Positions 1 through 5,536 of a stretch of DNA of 5,536 nucleotides are shown piece after piece. Below the pieces are notes generated by a model, which had not been told where the DNA came from, made no database searches, and saw only the letters and a program-made list of their open reading frames with translations. Position 1 is the stretch's first letter. Every line of letters begins with the position of its first letter. Both the position numbers and the translations under genes were made by a program. Origin of the DNA: an uncultured Bacteroidota bacterium (lineage in GTDB: Bacteria; Bacteroidota; Bacteroidia; Flavobacteriales; Flavobacteriaceae). Location of the stretch: NCBI GenBank assembly GCA_903837025.1, contig CAILTC010000588.1:1-5536 (forward strand), in the 5' to 3' direction.

Positions 1-30
1 AAATTAGAATAAAAAAACACATATTGAAAT

Positions 31-62
31 TTTATGCTATTAGTTGAATGATTTGTGCTATT
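31..62 (+). promoter_or_regulatory. Candidate AraC-type operator: two direct repeats with 21-bp period
   Basis: TTTATGCTATT (31-41) and TTTGTGCTATT (52-62) match at 10 of 11 bases. Their starts are exactly 21 bp apart, two helical turns, so both sites face the same side of the DNA. The downstream copy ends at the first base of the proposed -33 element. Tandem direct repeats with this period touching the promoter are the classic arrangement for an AraC-family activator (for example the araI half-sites of E. coli). An AraC-family gene lies in this window, beyond the two genes this promoter would drive. A looser third CTATT occurs at 81-85, within the promoter and out of phase. The repeat is seen in the sequence; the link to the regulator is inferred. 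Confidence 0.45.
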
Positions 63-89
63 TTGATAATTGGTATAGGACTATTTTTG
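62..89 (+). promoter_or_regulatory. Candidate Bacteroidetes-type promoter for the aldehyde dehydrogenase gene
   Basis: TATTTTTG at 82-89 is a full match to the Bacteroidetes -7 consensus TAnnTTTG. TTTG at 62-65 can serve as the -33 element with a 16-bp spacer, slightly shorter than usual, which would fit a promoter needing an activator. Transcription would begin around 94-97, giving a short A-rich leader of under 20 bases before the ATG at 113. There is no Shine-Dalgarno sequence, as is normal in this group. Confidence 0.5.
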
Positions 90-112
90 GAAAAACAATT
101 AAATAGTACAAC

Positions 113-1618
113 ATGGATAACATAGTAAAAAGACCTGATTTCAAGGCGACGTATGATAATTATATTGGAGGAAAATTTGTAGCTCCAATTGGTGGACAAT
201 ATTTTGATGTTGTTTCTCCTATTGATGGAAAAGTTTTTACAAGAGCGGCACATTCAACAAAAGTTGATATTGATTTGGCCGTTGACAAAGCACACGAAGC
301 CTTTCAAACATGGGGAAAAACATCTGCTACAGAGCGTAGTAATTTATTGAATAAAATTGCACAAGTTATTGAAGATAATCTTGAATATATTGCTACTGTT
401 GAAACCATTGATAATGGAAAAGCTATTCGCGAAACCTTAGCGGCTGATATTCCTCTGGCGATAGACCATTTTAGATATTTTGCTGGTGTTATTCGTGCTG
501 AAGAAAGTTCAATTGCGGAATTGGACAATCAAACGGTTTCTATCGCACTAAGCGAACCATTGGGCGTAATTGCTCAAATCATTCCGTGGAATTTTCCAAT
601 TTTAATGGCTGTTTGGAAACTAGCTCCAGCATTAGCTGCAGGAAATACGGTAGTTTTAAAACCAGCTGAAAGCACTCCAATTTCTATCTTGGTTTTGATG
701 GAATTGATTGGTGATTTACTTCCTCCAGGAGTTGTAAATATTGTTAACGGTTTTGGCGCTGAATTGGGAAGAACTTTGGTAACCAATAAAAAAGTATCAA
801 AAGCAGCTTTTACTGGTTCTACACCAACGGGTCGTTTGGTCATGCAATATGCCACCGAAAATATTATTCCAGTAACCTTAGAATTAGGCGGAAAATCACC
901 TAATATTTTCATGAAATCTGTTGGTGATGCTGACGATGATTTCTTCGATAAAGCAATTGAAGGTGCGGTTTTATTTGCCTTAAATCAAGGTGAAGTTTGT
1001 ACTTGTCCTTCTCGTTTATTGATTCACGAAGATATTTACGAAAAATTTATTGCTCGTGTAATTGAAAGAACAGCGGCGATAAAATTAGGAAATCCATTAG
1101 ACCCAACAACGATGATGGGAGCGCAAACTTCTATGGTTCAAAAAGAAAAAATCCTTTCTTACATTAAATTAGGAAAAGAAGAAGGTGCCGAAGTATTGAT
1201 TGGTGGAGAAGCAAACGAATTGGAAGGGAATCTTTCAGGCGGTTATTATATCAAACCTACACTTTTCAAAGGAAATAACAAAATGCGTATTTTTCAGGAA
1301 GAAATTTTTGGACCTGTTTTGGCAGTGACGACTTTCAAAACAACTGAAGAGGCGATTGAAATTGCAAACGATACCATGTACGGTTTAGGAGCTGGAGTTT
1401 GGACACGCGATGCACACGAAATTTATCAGGTTCCAAGAGCAATTCAGGCTGGTCGTGTTTGGGTAAATCAATACCAGTCTGAGCCTGCTGGCGCTCCGTT
1501 TGGAGGATACAAACAATCAGGAATTGGTCGTGAAAATCACAAAATGATGTTGGGGCATTACCGTCAAACAAAAAATATGTTGATTTCTTACGACAAAAAG
1601 AAATTAGGTTTCTTTTAG
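113..1618 (+). CDS. exaC: NAD(P)-dependent aldehyde dehydrogenase, ExaC/AldB/AcoD type (acetaldehyde dehydrogenase)
   Basis: This cytoplasmic enzyme oxidises aldehydes, probably acetaldehyde and related short-chain ones, to carboxylic acids. It is full length at 501 residues for the family. The oxyanion-hole Asn160 lies in PWNFP (158-162). Lys183 and Glu186 of the KPAE cofactor motif follow, then the FTGST nucleotide-binding turn (233-237), general base Glu257 in ELGGKSPN, nucleophile Cys296 in [11 protein letters not shown] (291-301) and the EEIFGPV motif (396-402). The [11 protein letters not shown] active site and the C-terminal LGFF ending are hallmarks of the E. coli AldB, Ralstonia AcoD and Pseudomonas ExaC group. 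Glu186 corresponds to Glu195 of human ALDH2 and favours NAD+; E. coli AldB, as I recall it, has Arg there and uses NADP+. The gene ends in tandem TAGTAG stops (1616-1621) and is followed by DUF779, a known partner. The family is certain; the exact substrate and the choice of symbol are inferred. Confidence 0.95.
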   Translation: MDNIVKRPDFKATYDNYIGGKFVAPIGGQYFDVVSPIDGKVFTRAAHSTKVDIDLAVDKAHEAFQTWGKTSATERSNLLNKIAQVIEDNLEYIATVETIDNGKAIRETLAADIPLAIDHFRYFAGVIRAEESSIAELDNQTVSIALSEPLGVIAQIIPWNFPILMAVWKLAPALAAGNTVVLKPAESTPISILVLMELIGDLLPPGVVNIVNGFGAELGRTLVTNKKVSKAAFTGSTPTGRLVMQYATENIIPVTLELGGKSPNIFMKSVGDADDDFFDKAIEGAVLFALNQGEVCTCPSRLLIHEDIYEKFIARVIERTAAIKLGNPLDPTTMMGAQTSMVQKEKILSYIKLGKEEGAEVLIGGEANELEGNLSGGYYIKPTLFKGNNKMRIFQEEIFGPVLAVTTFKTTEEAIEIANDTMYGLGAGVWTRDAHEIYQVPRAIQAGRVWVNQYQSEPAGAPFGGYKQSGIGRENHKMMLGHYRQTKNMLISYDKKKLGFF

Positions 1619-1643
1619 TAGTTGCAACAAATTCATTAATTTT

Positions 1644-1675
1644 AAACCTGACAGATTCAATAATTTGTCAGGTTT
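1644..1675 (+). terminator. Strong intergenic hairpin, likely rho-independent terminator after the aldehyde dehydrogenase gene
   Basis: The arms AAACCTGACA (1644-1653) and TGTCAGGTTT (1666-1675) pair perfectly. Inside them G1654-T1665 (a G-U wobble in RNA) and ATT/AAT (1655-1657 with 1662-1664) extend the stem to 14 pairs, closing on a CAAT loop (1658-1661). A T-rich tail (TTTTATTTTAAAT) follows, so a plus-strand transcript from the dehydrogenase could end here, 25 bases after its stop codon. The hairpin lies between the dehydrogenase and DUF779, so it would be a partial terminator if the two share a transcript. I recall palindromes of the AAACCTGACAGGTTT kind recurring between Flavobacterium genes, but one window cannot show this. 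Confidence 0.7.
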
Positions 1676-1694
1676 TATTTTAAATAAATATCCT

Positions 1695-2069
1695 ATGACA
1701 AAGCGAATTGATACTACAGAAAAAGCAGTAGAATTAATCAAAATTTTACAAGAGAAACATGGCGATTTAATGTTTTATCAAGCGGGTGGATGTTGCGAAG
1801 GAACGCAACCACAATGTTTTGAAAAAGGCGGATTTTACCAAAGATTAGGTGATGTTTGTATTGGTACAATCGAAAATACAGAGTTTTGGGTAGATAAAGA
1901 TTTATTCGAATATTGGAAACATGCTCATTTTACGTTGGATGTAATTGATGGTTTTGGGGCAGGAGGATTTTCTCTTGAAACGCCATTAAAAAAAACATTC
2001 CGAATAGAATATCGTATTTTCACACCCGAAGAGGAGCAAACCCTAGAACCTTTAATATATATCGAATAA
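1695..2069 (+). CDS. DUF779 domain-containing protein (aldehyde dehydrogenase partner, function unknown)
   Basis: This is a small soluble protein of 124 residues with no signal peptide or membrane segment, so probably cytoplasmic. Its core is a Gly/Cys-rich motif, GGCCEG (31-36), followed by P39 and C41, with another cysteine at C55. Further on are YWKHAHFTLDV (73-83) and GFGAGGFSLE (86-95), which match the conserved blocks of DUF779. The cysteines and H76/H78 could bind a metal or react with an aldehyde, but this is speculation. DUF779 genes often sit beside AldB/ExaC-type dehydrogenases (for example Rv0458-Rv0459 in Mycobacterium tuberculosis), so a supporting role in aldehyde oxidation is likely. 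I chose the ATG at 1695. An in-frame TTG at 1665 would add 10 residues but lies inside the hairpin loop and stem, and the extension is not family-like. The stop is one base from the convergent AraC gene's stop. Confidence 0.9.
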   Translation: MTKRIDTTEKAVELIKILQEKHGDLMFYQAGGCCEGTQPQCFEKGGFYQRLGDVCIGTIENTEFWVDKDLFEYWKHAHFTLDVIDGFGAGGFSLETPLKKTFRIEYRIFTPEEEQTLEPLIYIE

Positions 2070-2070
2070 C

Positions 2071-2991
2071 TTAGTTTACGTGCAACAATTGGTATTGTTT
2101 CGGCGTAATTCCTTCATGCTTTTTGAACAATCGAATGAAATAATTACAATCTTCAAATCCAGACAAATAGCAAACTTCATTAATTTGAATACTTGGGTTT
2201 TTTAGCAATTTTTTAGCACATCTTATTTTTTCGTCTATAATAAATTCAATCGGACTACGTCCTAACTCTCTTTTAAAAAATCGGTAAAAAGAAGCGGTGC
2301 TCATACATGCTTTTTCACTCAAATGTTTGATAGTAAAATTCTCCTTCAAATTCAATCGAATGAACTCTATTACTGGTGTAATTGGATTTTTTGGATCAGA
2401 AAATAAACCATCATCAATCGCTTTTGAAGTCTGGGTTTGAATAATCCGAATCAATAATTCCTGTAAAGTCAAATCGGCAAGAATGTCTTTGGTGATTGAG
2501 GTGCTCATGCATTCTTTTATCAATTTGTTGATTGTCGTTGCCAATTCAACATTATTGTAGAAGAAATAATTCTGATAATTCAAATTCCAAAATTGGTTGT
2601 TCCCTTCTTTTGGATATTTTTCATTCAAGAAATGTAAAGTGTCATTAATTTTAGTTTGGTCAATCGCCAAAGCCAAACATTGTGTAGGATTTTCTAATGT
2701 AGCTTCTGGAAAATCGATTTTCATTTCGACTTTTGAAGGAATAACTACGGTTTCTCCCGGTAAATAATCAAAACTTGGATCGTCAAAAAGATGCATTACT
2801 TTCTTGCCTCTTAACATGCTTGTAACCACTAAATCATTGAATTTTAAAGGAACCAAAGTCGATGATTCGTAGGTTTCAAAAAGATTGAGTTCACAATGAT
2901 TTAAAGAATAAACAGTTCTATTCTCTACTAATGTTTTTAGCGATTTTTGATGGGTTAGGGCAGGAGTATGAAGGAATGTTTTAGACGACAT
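2071..2991 (-). CDS. AraC-family transcriptional regulator (YqhC-like N-terminal domain)
   Basis: This 306-residue DNA-binding regulator has the two-part AraC layout. Residues about 25-190 form a sensor half rich in beta strands and then helices. The stretch ending in LALAID (106-111) resembles the AraC_N domain of E. coli YqhC, which activates the aldehyde reductase gene yqhD. Residues about 205-303 form the DNA-binding half. It contains a first helix-turn-helix (about 221-243, IKHLSEKACMSTASFYRFFK) and a second (about 270-294, with the family signature SGFEDCNYFIRLFKK), ending in TPKQYQ (296-301). The C-terminal assignment is secure and the YqhC likeness is moderate. It converges on DUF779 with a one-base gap and lies 54 bp downstream of the hydrolase gene on the same strand, so it may be read from that transcript, from its own weak promoter, or both. 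The most likely target is the dehydrogenase promoter at 31-89. Confidence 0.93.
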   Translation of the reverse strand: MSSKTFLHTPALTHQKSLKTLVENRTVYSLNHCELNLFETYESSTLVPLKFNDLVVTSMLRGKKVMHLFDDPSFDYLPGETVVIPSKVEMKIDFPEATLENPTQCLALAIDQTKINDTLHFLNEKYPKEGNNQFWNLNYQNYFFYNNVELATTINKLIKECMSTSITKDILADLTLQELLIRIIQTQTSKAIDDGLFSDPKNPITPVIEFIRLNLKENFTIKHLSEKACMSTASFYRFFKRELGRSPIEFIIDEKIRCAKKLLKNPSIQINEVCYLSGFEDCNYFIRLFKKHEGITPKQYQLLHVN

Positions 2992-3007
2992 AAGATTATT
3001 TAATTAT

Positions 3008-3040
3008 TAAAGATACTAATAATTTCTTTTGGTAATCAAA
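3008..3040 (-). promoter_or_regulatory. Weak candidate promoter for the AraC-family gene
   Basis: Read on the minus strand, TTTG (3040-3037) is followed after 21 bases by TATCTTTA (3015-3008), which matches seven of the eight positions of the Bacteroidetes -7 element TAnnTTTG. The predicted transcript start is about 10 bases before the ATG at 2991. The final G is missing and the region is very AT-rich, so chance similarity is possible. The alternative is read-through from the hydrolase gene only 54 bp upstream. Confidence 0.25.
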
Positions 3041-3045
3041 TTGTC

Positions 3046-4056
3046 TTATTTTTTTAGAAATGGAATTAATCCTCCAAAATATACTTTTTGGTCATCATAA
3101 AAATCCATGTGGCTACCTTTTGGACAAAATAAATAGGTTCCGTTTTGAACTAATTTTGACATTTCTTCCATGTGTTTTGGATCCATAGTGTCATATTTAG
3201 CTCCAATGACTAAGGTTGGTATTGTAATAGTTTTTAAATCTGCTTTTCTGTCCCACAATTCTAATTTTCCGGAAATACCAAATTCACTTGGTCCTTGCAT
3301 AGTCACATAAAGCGATTGATTTATTTTAGCAAAAGAACGACTCACAGGCTCTGGCCAATCTTTTGACGGAAATCGAAGGATGTGTTTTTCATAAAAATTA
3401 GGAATTAATAATTCCATATATCTCGGATTTGAAAAATCTTTAGCCGCTTCAATCTTCTTTATTTCTGCTAGAACATTCGGATTCATTTGCTTTGCTAAAA
3501 CGTCATCGGCATATTTTCCGTATTCAGGACAGCTTGACATCATGTTAGAAATGATTAATCCTTTCATATTATGTTGGTATTTCAAGGCATATTCCATTGC
3601 TAAAATACCTCCCCATGAATGGCCTAACAAATAAAAATTTGAAGAATCTAAATTTAGTGCTTTCCGAACTTGCTCTACCTCTTCAACATAGCGACTTAAA
3701 TCCCAAAGAGCTACATCATTTGGGTTGTCCGAATTACCACAACCTAATTGATCGTAATAAATAATTTCAATTCCTTCTGCAGGCAAGAAATTTTCAAAAC
3801 ACTCAAAATATTCATGTGTAGCGCCAGGACCGCCATTTAAGAGCAATAATTTAATTTTAGGATTGTTACCAATTTTCTTCGTCCAAACATTAAAAATGCC
3901 TTTTGGAGTTGTAATTGGTATGACTTTAATACCTCCATTTTGAATACTATCACCCGACTTTTTGAAATAATCATTTTGCTTTTGAGCAATAACTTCTTGG
4001 CTAGCACCAAAAAAACAAAGCATTAAAATGAATAAAACTTTGAATGTAGTTTTCAT
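3046..4056 (-). CDS. Exported proline iminopeptidase-family alpha/beta hydrolase
   Basis: This 336-residue serine hydrolase of the S33 type probably removes N-terminal proline or similar residues from small peptides. Residues 1-24 are a signal peptide (MKTT, a hydrophobic stretch, then VIA/Q cleavage), and no lipobox Cys is present, so the enzyme should act in the periplasm or beyond. The alpha/beta core shows the oxyanion motif NGGPG (74-78), YDQLGCGNSD (101-110), nucleophile Ser147 in GHSWGG (145-150), acid Asp289 in GAKYD and catalytic His316 in KGSH. The block MQGPSEFGISGKL (253-265) is typical of the proline-specific peptidase subfamily; Glu258 in it may hold the substrate amino group. 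The usual HGGPG has Asn in place of His here. The ATG at 4056 lies 19 bp after the TolC-family stop codon, which suggests one transcript. The substrate is not known; an esterase or amidase role cannot be excluded. Confidence 0.88.
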   Translation of the reverse strand: MKTTFKVLFILMLCFFGASQEVIAQKQNDYFKKSGDSIQNGGIKVIPITTPKGIFNVWTKKIGNNPKIKLLLLNGGPGATHEYFECFENFLPAEGIEIIYYDQLGCGNSDNPNDVALWDLSRYVEEVEQVRKALNLDSSNFYLLGHSWGGILAMEYALKYQHNMKGLIISNMMSSCPEYGKYADDVLAKQMNPNVLAEIKKIEAAKDFSNPRYMELLIPNFYEKHILRFPSKDWPEPVSRSFAKINQSLYVTMQGPSEFGISGKLELWDRKADLKTITIPTLVIGAKYDTMDPKHMEEMSKLVQNGTYLFCPKGSHMDFYDDQKVYFGGLIPFLKK

Positions 4057-4075
4057 AGTAATCGATTTTAAATTA

Positions 4076-5386
4076 TTATAAAGTTAGATTTCCAGCCAAT
4101 TCCTTCAAAGAAATTTCAGATAATTTAGCTTGAAATTGGGCATTGCTATAACGCACTTTGGCATTGATATAATTCAATTGTGCCGTTCTAAATTCTAAAG
4201 TTGTTATCGTTCCGATATTGAATTTATCTAGTGTAATATTTAGATTTTGTTTCGCATTCGAAACGTTTTTCGCTTCAATTTCAATTAATTGAATGTTAGT
4301 CAAATACGTTTGATAAGCTATAGTTAACTCAGAATTCAGTAACTGGTTTTGCTGTTCAATGGCAAATGTTGAATTTTCGATTTGAATTTTGGCAATCTTT
4401 TCATTTCTGTTTTGCGAAAATCCATTGAATATATTCAAAGAAGCATTAAACCCATAATTCAATCCATGAGAAGAAGATTGTGCTACAAAGCCAAGACCGG
4501 ATTGAGTTTCAGCAAAATTATATCCGGTAAGTAAATCTAAAGTTGGATAACGATTCGCCTTAACTTGTTTCAACTGCAGTTCCGAAACCTTTTTATTGAT
4601 AATCTGAGCTTCGAGTTGTGGATTTTGTTTTTCGGCTAAAGAAATCAATTCTGGAAGCAGTAATTTTTCGTCAACCGAAATCATTTCAACCACTTTAAAA
4701 TCAATTTTCGAATCTCTTGCCAAAATTTGGTTTAATCCCACCTTGGTGTTTGCATACAATTCTTTCTGTCTTAGAAGACTAACAAGATCCGTATTCAAAT
4801 AGACTTGCGCATTCAATACTTCTAATTTTGAAGCTTTTCCAATAGTAAACCGATTTTGTGCCAATGCCAACCTTTGTTTCGAAATTACTATTGTTGTATC
4901 CAAAGCCACCAACTGCTGCTGCTGCTGCACCAAGTCGAAATAAGTCGAATTAACATTGCTTATTTTAGTTAGAATGGTTAACCTCAATTGGTTTTCGCCC
5001 AGTTTTTGCAATTCTTTTAGTTGGTCTAATTTGGCAAACATTTTAAAACCATTAAAAATGTTCCAATCAAGGCCAACTCCATAATTTAAAGTGTTGTTTT
5101 TTGCATTATAAAGCGTACTGCTTGTACCATCTTGCTTTGTCTGGTTGCTGTACAGGCTATTATTGCTATCGGTTGCAGTTGCAACAACTACAGGCAACAT
5201 TCCAGCATTTCCAGGAGCTACATTTGTTTGGCTGATTTTTAAATCGTTAGCGGCTATTTTGATTTCATAATTATTTTCCAATGCAATTTTGACTGCATTT
5301 TCTATTGTTAGCACTTCTTGAGCATTCATTTTTAGGATGCAAAAGAAAAAAAGTAGTAAACTGCGGAATCTATTTTTAGTATTCAT
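4076..5386 (-). CDS. TolC-family outer-membrane efflux protein
   Basis: This is the outer-membrane channel of a tripartite efflux or secretion system. It is 436 residues long, normal for the family. Residues 1-22 form a signal peptide with likely cleavage at NA/QE and no lipobox. Two tandem OEP repeats follow (about 28-215 and 240-432), and the internal duplication is easy to see. NIFNGFK (109-115) mirrors NIFNGFS (318-324), and RFTIGKASKLEVLNAQ (179-194) mirrors KFNIGTITTLEFRTAQ (388-403). Each pair marks an outer-membrane strand region or the following periplasmic helix. Long heptad-like helices with many Gln, Asn and Leu residues lie between them, including a Q5 run at 154-158. No adaptor or inner-membrane pump is fully contained here; the gene cut at 5536 could be one. 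The hydrolase follows after 19 bp, probably in the same operon. The transported substrate cannot be told. Confidence 0.94.
   Translation of the reverse strand: MNTKNRFRSLLLFFFCILKMNAQEVLTIENAVKIALENNYEIKIAANDLKISQTNVAPGNAGMLPVVVATATDSNNSLYSNQTKQDGTSSTLYNAKNNTLNYGVGLDWNIFNGFKMFAKLDQLKELQKLGENQLRLTILTKISNVNSTYFDLVQQQQQLVALDTTIVISKQRLALAQNRFTIGKASKLEVLNAQVYLNTDLVSLLRQKELYANTKVGLNQILARDSKIDFKVVEMISVDEKLLLPELISLAEKQNPQLEAQIINKKVSELQLKQVKANRYPTLDLLTGYNFAETQSGLGFVAQSSSHGLNYGFNASLNIFNGFSQNRNEKIAKIQIENSTFAIEQQNQLLNSELTIAYQTYLTNIQLIEIEAKNVSNAKQNLNITLDKFNIGTITTLEFRTAQLNYINAKVRYSNAQFQAKLSEISLKELAGNLTL
4913..4927. repeat. Short (CTG)5 / (CAG)5 trinucleotide repeat inside the TolC-family gene
   Basis: Five uninterrupted CTG units on the plus strand encode Gln154-158 (five CAG codons) on the minus strand. 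Changes in unit number would keep the reading frame and slightly lengthen or shorten a coiled-coil helix. Five units is a short tract and may be chance. Confidence 0.6.
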
Positions 5387-5398
5387 AATTTAATGTTT

Positions 5399-5455
5399 TT
5401 TTTGCCACGAATTATTGTTTTAATTTTTAAAAAATCGTGTAATTCGTGGCGAAAA
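5399..5455. repeat. Large intergenic inverted repeat, possible dispersed flavobacterial palindrome
   Basis: GCCACGAATTA (5404-5414) and TAATTCGTGGC (5440-5450) are perfect inverted copies. Flanking T and A runs (5399-5402 with 5452-5455, plus a T-G pair at 5403/5451) extend the arms to 16 positions around a 25-base AT-rich centre. The right arm has a second, inner motif, CGTG (5436-5439), in a TCGTG-TAATTCGTGGC layout; its partner in the left arm has decayed to TTGTT. The element fills most of the 73-bp gap between the truncated gene and the TolC-family gene. On the minus strand the arms are preceded by T and followed by A, so it lacks the U-tail of a normal terminator for that direction. I recall AATTCGTGGC-type palindromes recurring in Flavobacterium intergenic DNA; this needs a genome search. 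Confidence 0.7.
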
Positions 5456-5459
5456 GTTG

Positions 5460-5536
5460 CTATTTACTTTCTTTTTCGTATTCGTCAATATGATCAAATT
5501 CTGGATAATGTTTTCTAGCTTTAGACCACATTAAAT
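5460..5536 (-). CDS. C-terminal fragment of an unidentified protein, cut by the window edge
   Basis: On the minus strand an open frame enters at the window edge and runs for 24 complete codons to a TAG at 5462-5460. The readable end goes from LMWSKARKHYPEF to DEYEKESK. A short hydrophobic LMW, then a basic patch (KARKH), then an acidic and Lys-rich tail would suit the cytoplasmic end of a protein whose last membrane helix lies just outside the window, such as an efflux pump permease placed before its TolC partner. That is a guess from position and charge pattern; the fragment is too short to identify. Codon use and base composition look like the neighbours. It is separated from the TolC-family gene by 73 bp with an inverted repeat. 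Confidence 0.6.
   Translation of the reverse strand, partial: LMWSKARKHYPEFDHIDEYEKESK

Noticed and set aside
32..253. Minus-strand open frame covering the promoter and the start of the aldehyde dehydrogenase gene
   Set aside because: It is antisense to a clear coding region, its translation looks like low-complexity shadow sequence, and it matches no family I know.
304..1571. Three minus-strand open frames within the aldehyde dehydrogenase gene (304-528, 574-912, 1335-1571)
   Set aside because: All lie opposite conserved dehydrogenase motifs and show no domain features; they are shadows of the real gene.
1621..1628. GTTGCAAC palindrome after the dehydrogenase stop, also found near 5180 inside the TolC-family gene
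   Set aside because: An 8-bp palindrome is expected by chance at this scale, and the second copy is in coding sequence with no shared context.
1665..1694. TTG-initiated extension adding 10 residues to the DUF779 protein
   Set aside because: The TTG lies within the 1644-1675 hairpin and the added residues do not look like part of the domain. The ATG at 1695 gives a family-like start.
2084..2099. AACAAT / ATTGTT hairpin just past the DUF779 stop as a terminator
   Set aside because: The stem is only six AT-rich pairs with no proper T-tail, and it lies in the coding end of the AraC-family gene.
3046..4056. Hydrolase as a lipoprotein because of Cys14 in the hydrophobic stretch
   Set aside because: The residue before the Cys is Leu, not Gly, Ala or Ser, so there is no lipobox; a later A/Q cleavage site explains the signal peptide.

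Overview
The window looks like chromosomal DNA from a member of the Bacteroidetes, most likely a Flavobacterium-type organism. It is AT-rich, and its genes start after A-rich leaders without Shine-Dalgarno sequences. Exported proteins have signal peptides ending in the A/Q cleavage pattern common in this group, and the best promoter candidate fits the Bacteroidetes TTTG / TAnnTTTG form rather than a sigma-70 box. No rRNA, tRNA, CRISPR array or transposase gene is visible.

Layout. Positions 1-112 are a control region with a possible two-site AraC-type operator (31-62) next to a Bacteroidetes promoter (62-89). The plus strand then carries an ExaC/AldB/AcoD-type aldehyde dehydrogenase (113-1618), a strong hairpin (1644-1675) and a small DUF779 protein (1695-2069). 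Reading towards these on the minus strand are, in transcription order: the tail of an unidentified gene cut by the window edge (5536-5460), a 73-bp spacer holding a large inverted repeat, a TolC-family outer-membrane efflux protein (5386-4076), an exported proline-iminopeptidase-family hydrolase (4056-3046) and an AraC-family regulator (2991-2071). The regulator's stop codon lies one base from the DUF779 stop codon.

How the parts may work together. Aldehyde dehydrogenases of this type are known to be paired with DUF779 proteins in many bacteria, although the role of DUF779 is not known to me. The AraC regulator has an N-terminal half resembling E. coli YqhC, an activator of an aldehyde reductase gene. 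Two near-identical 11-bp sites exactly 21 bp apart precede the aldehyde dehydrogenase promoter. Together these suggest an aldehyde-responsive unit in which the AraC protein switches on the dehydrogenase and DUF779. The TolC protein and the hydrolase may form an efflux/periplasmic unit that shares a transcript with the regulator, but a functional link to aldehyde metabolism is only inferred from position. Most of the window is ordinary accessory metabolism. The least understood parts are DUF779, the operator candidate and the intergenic hairpins.
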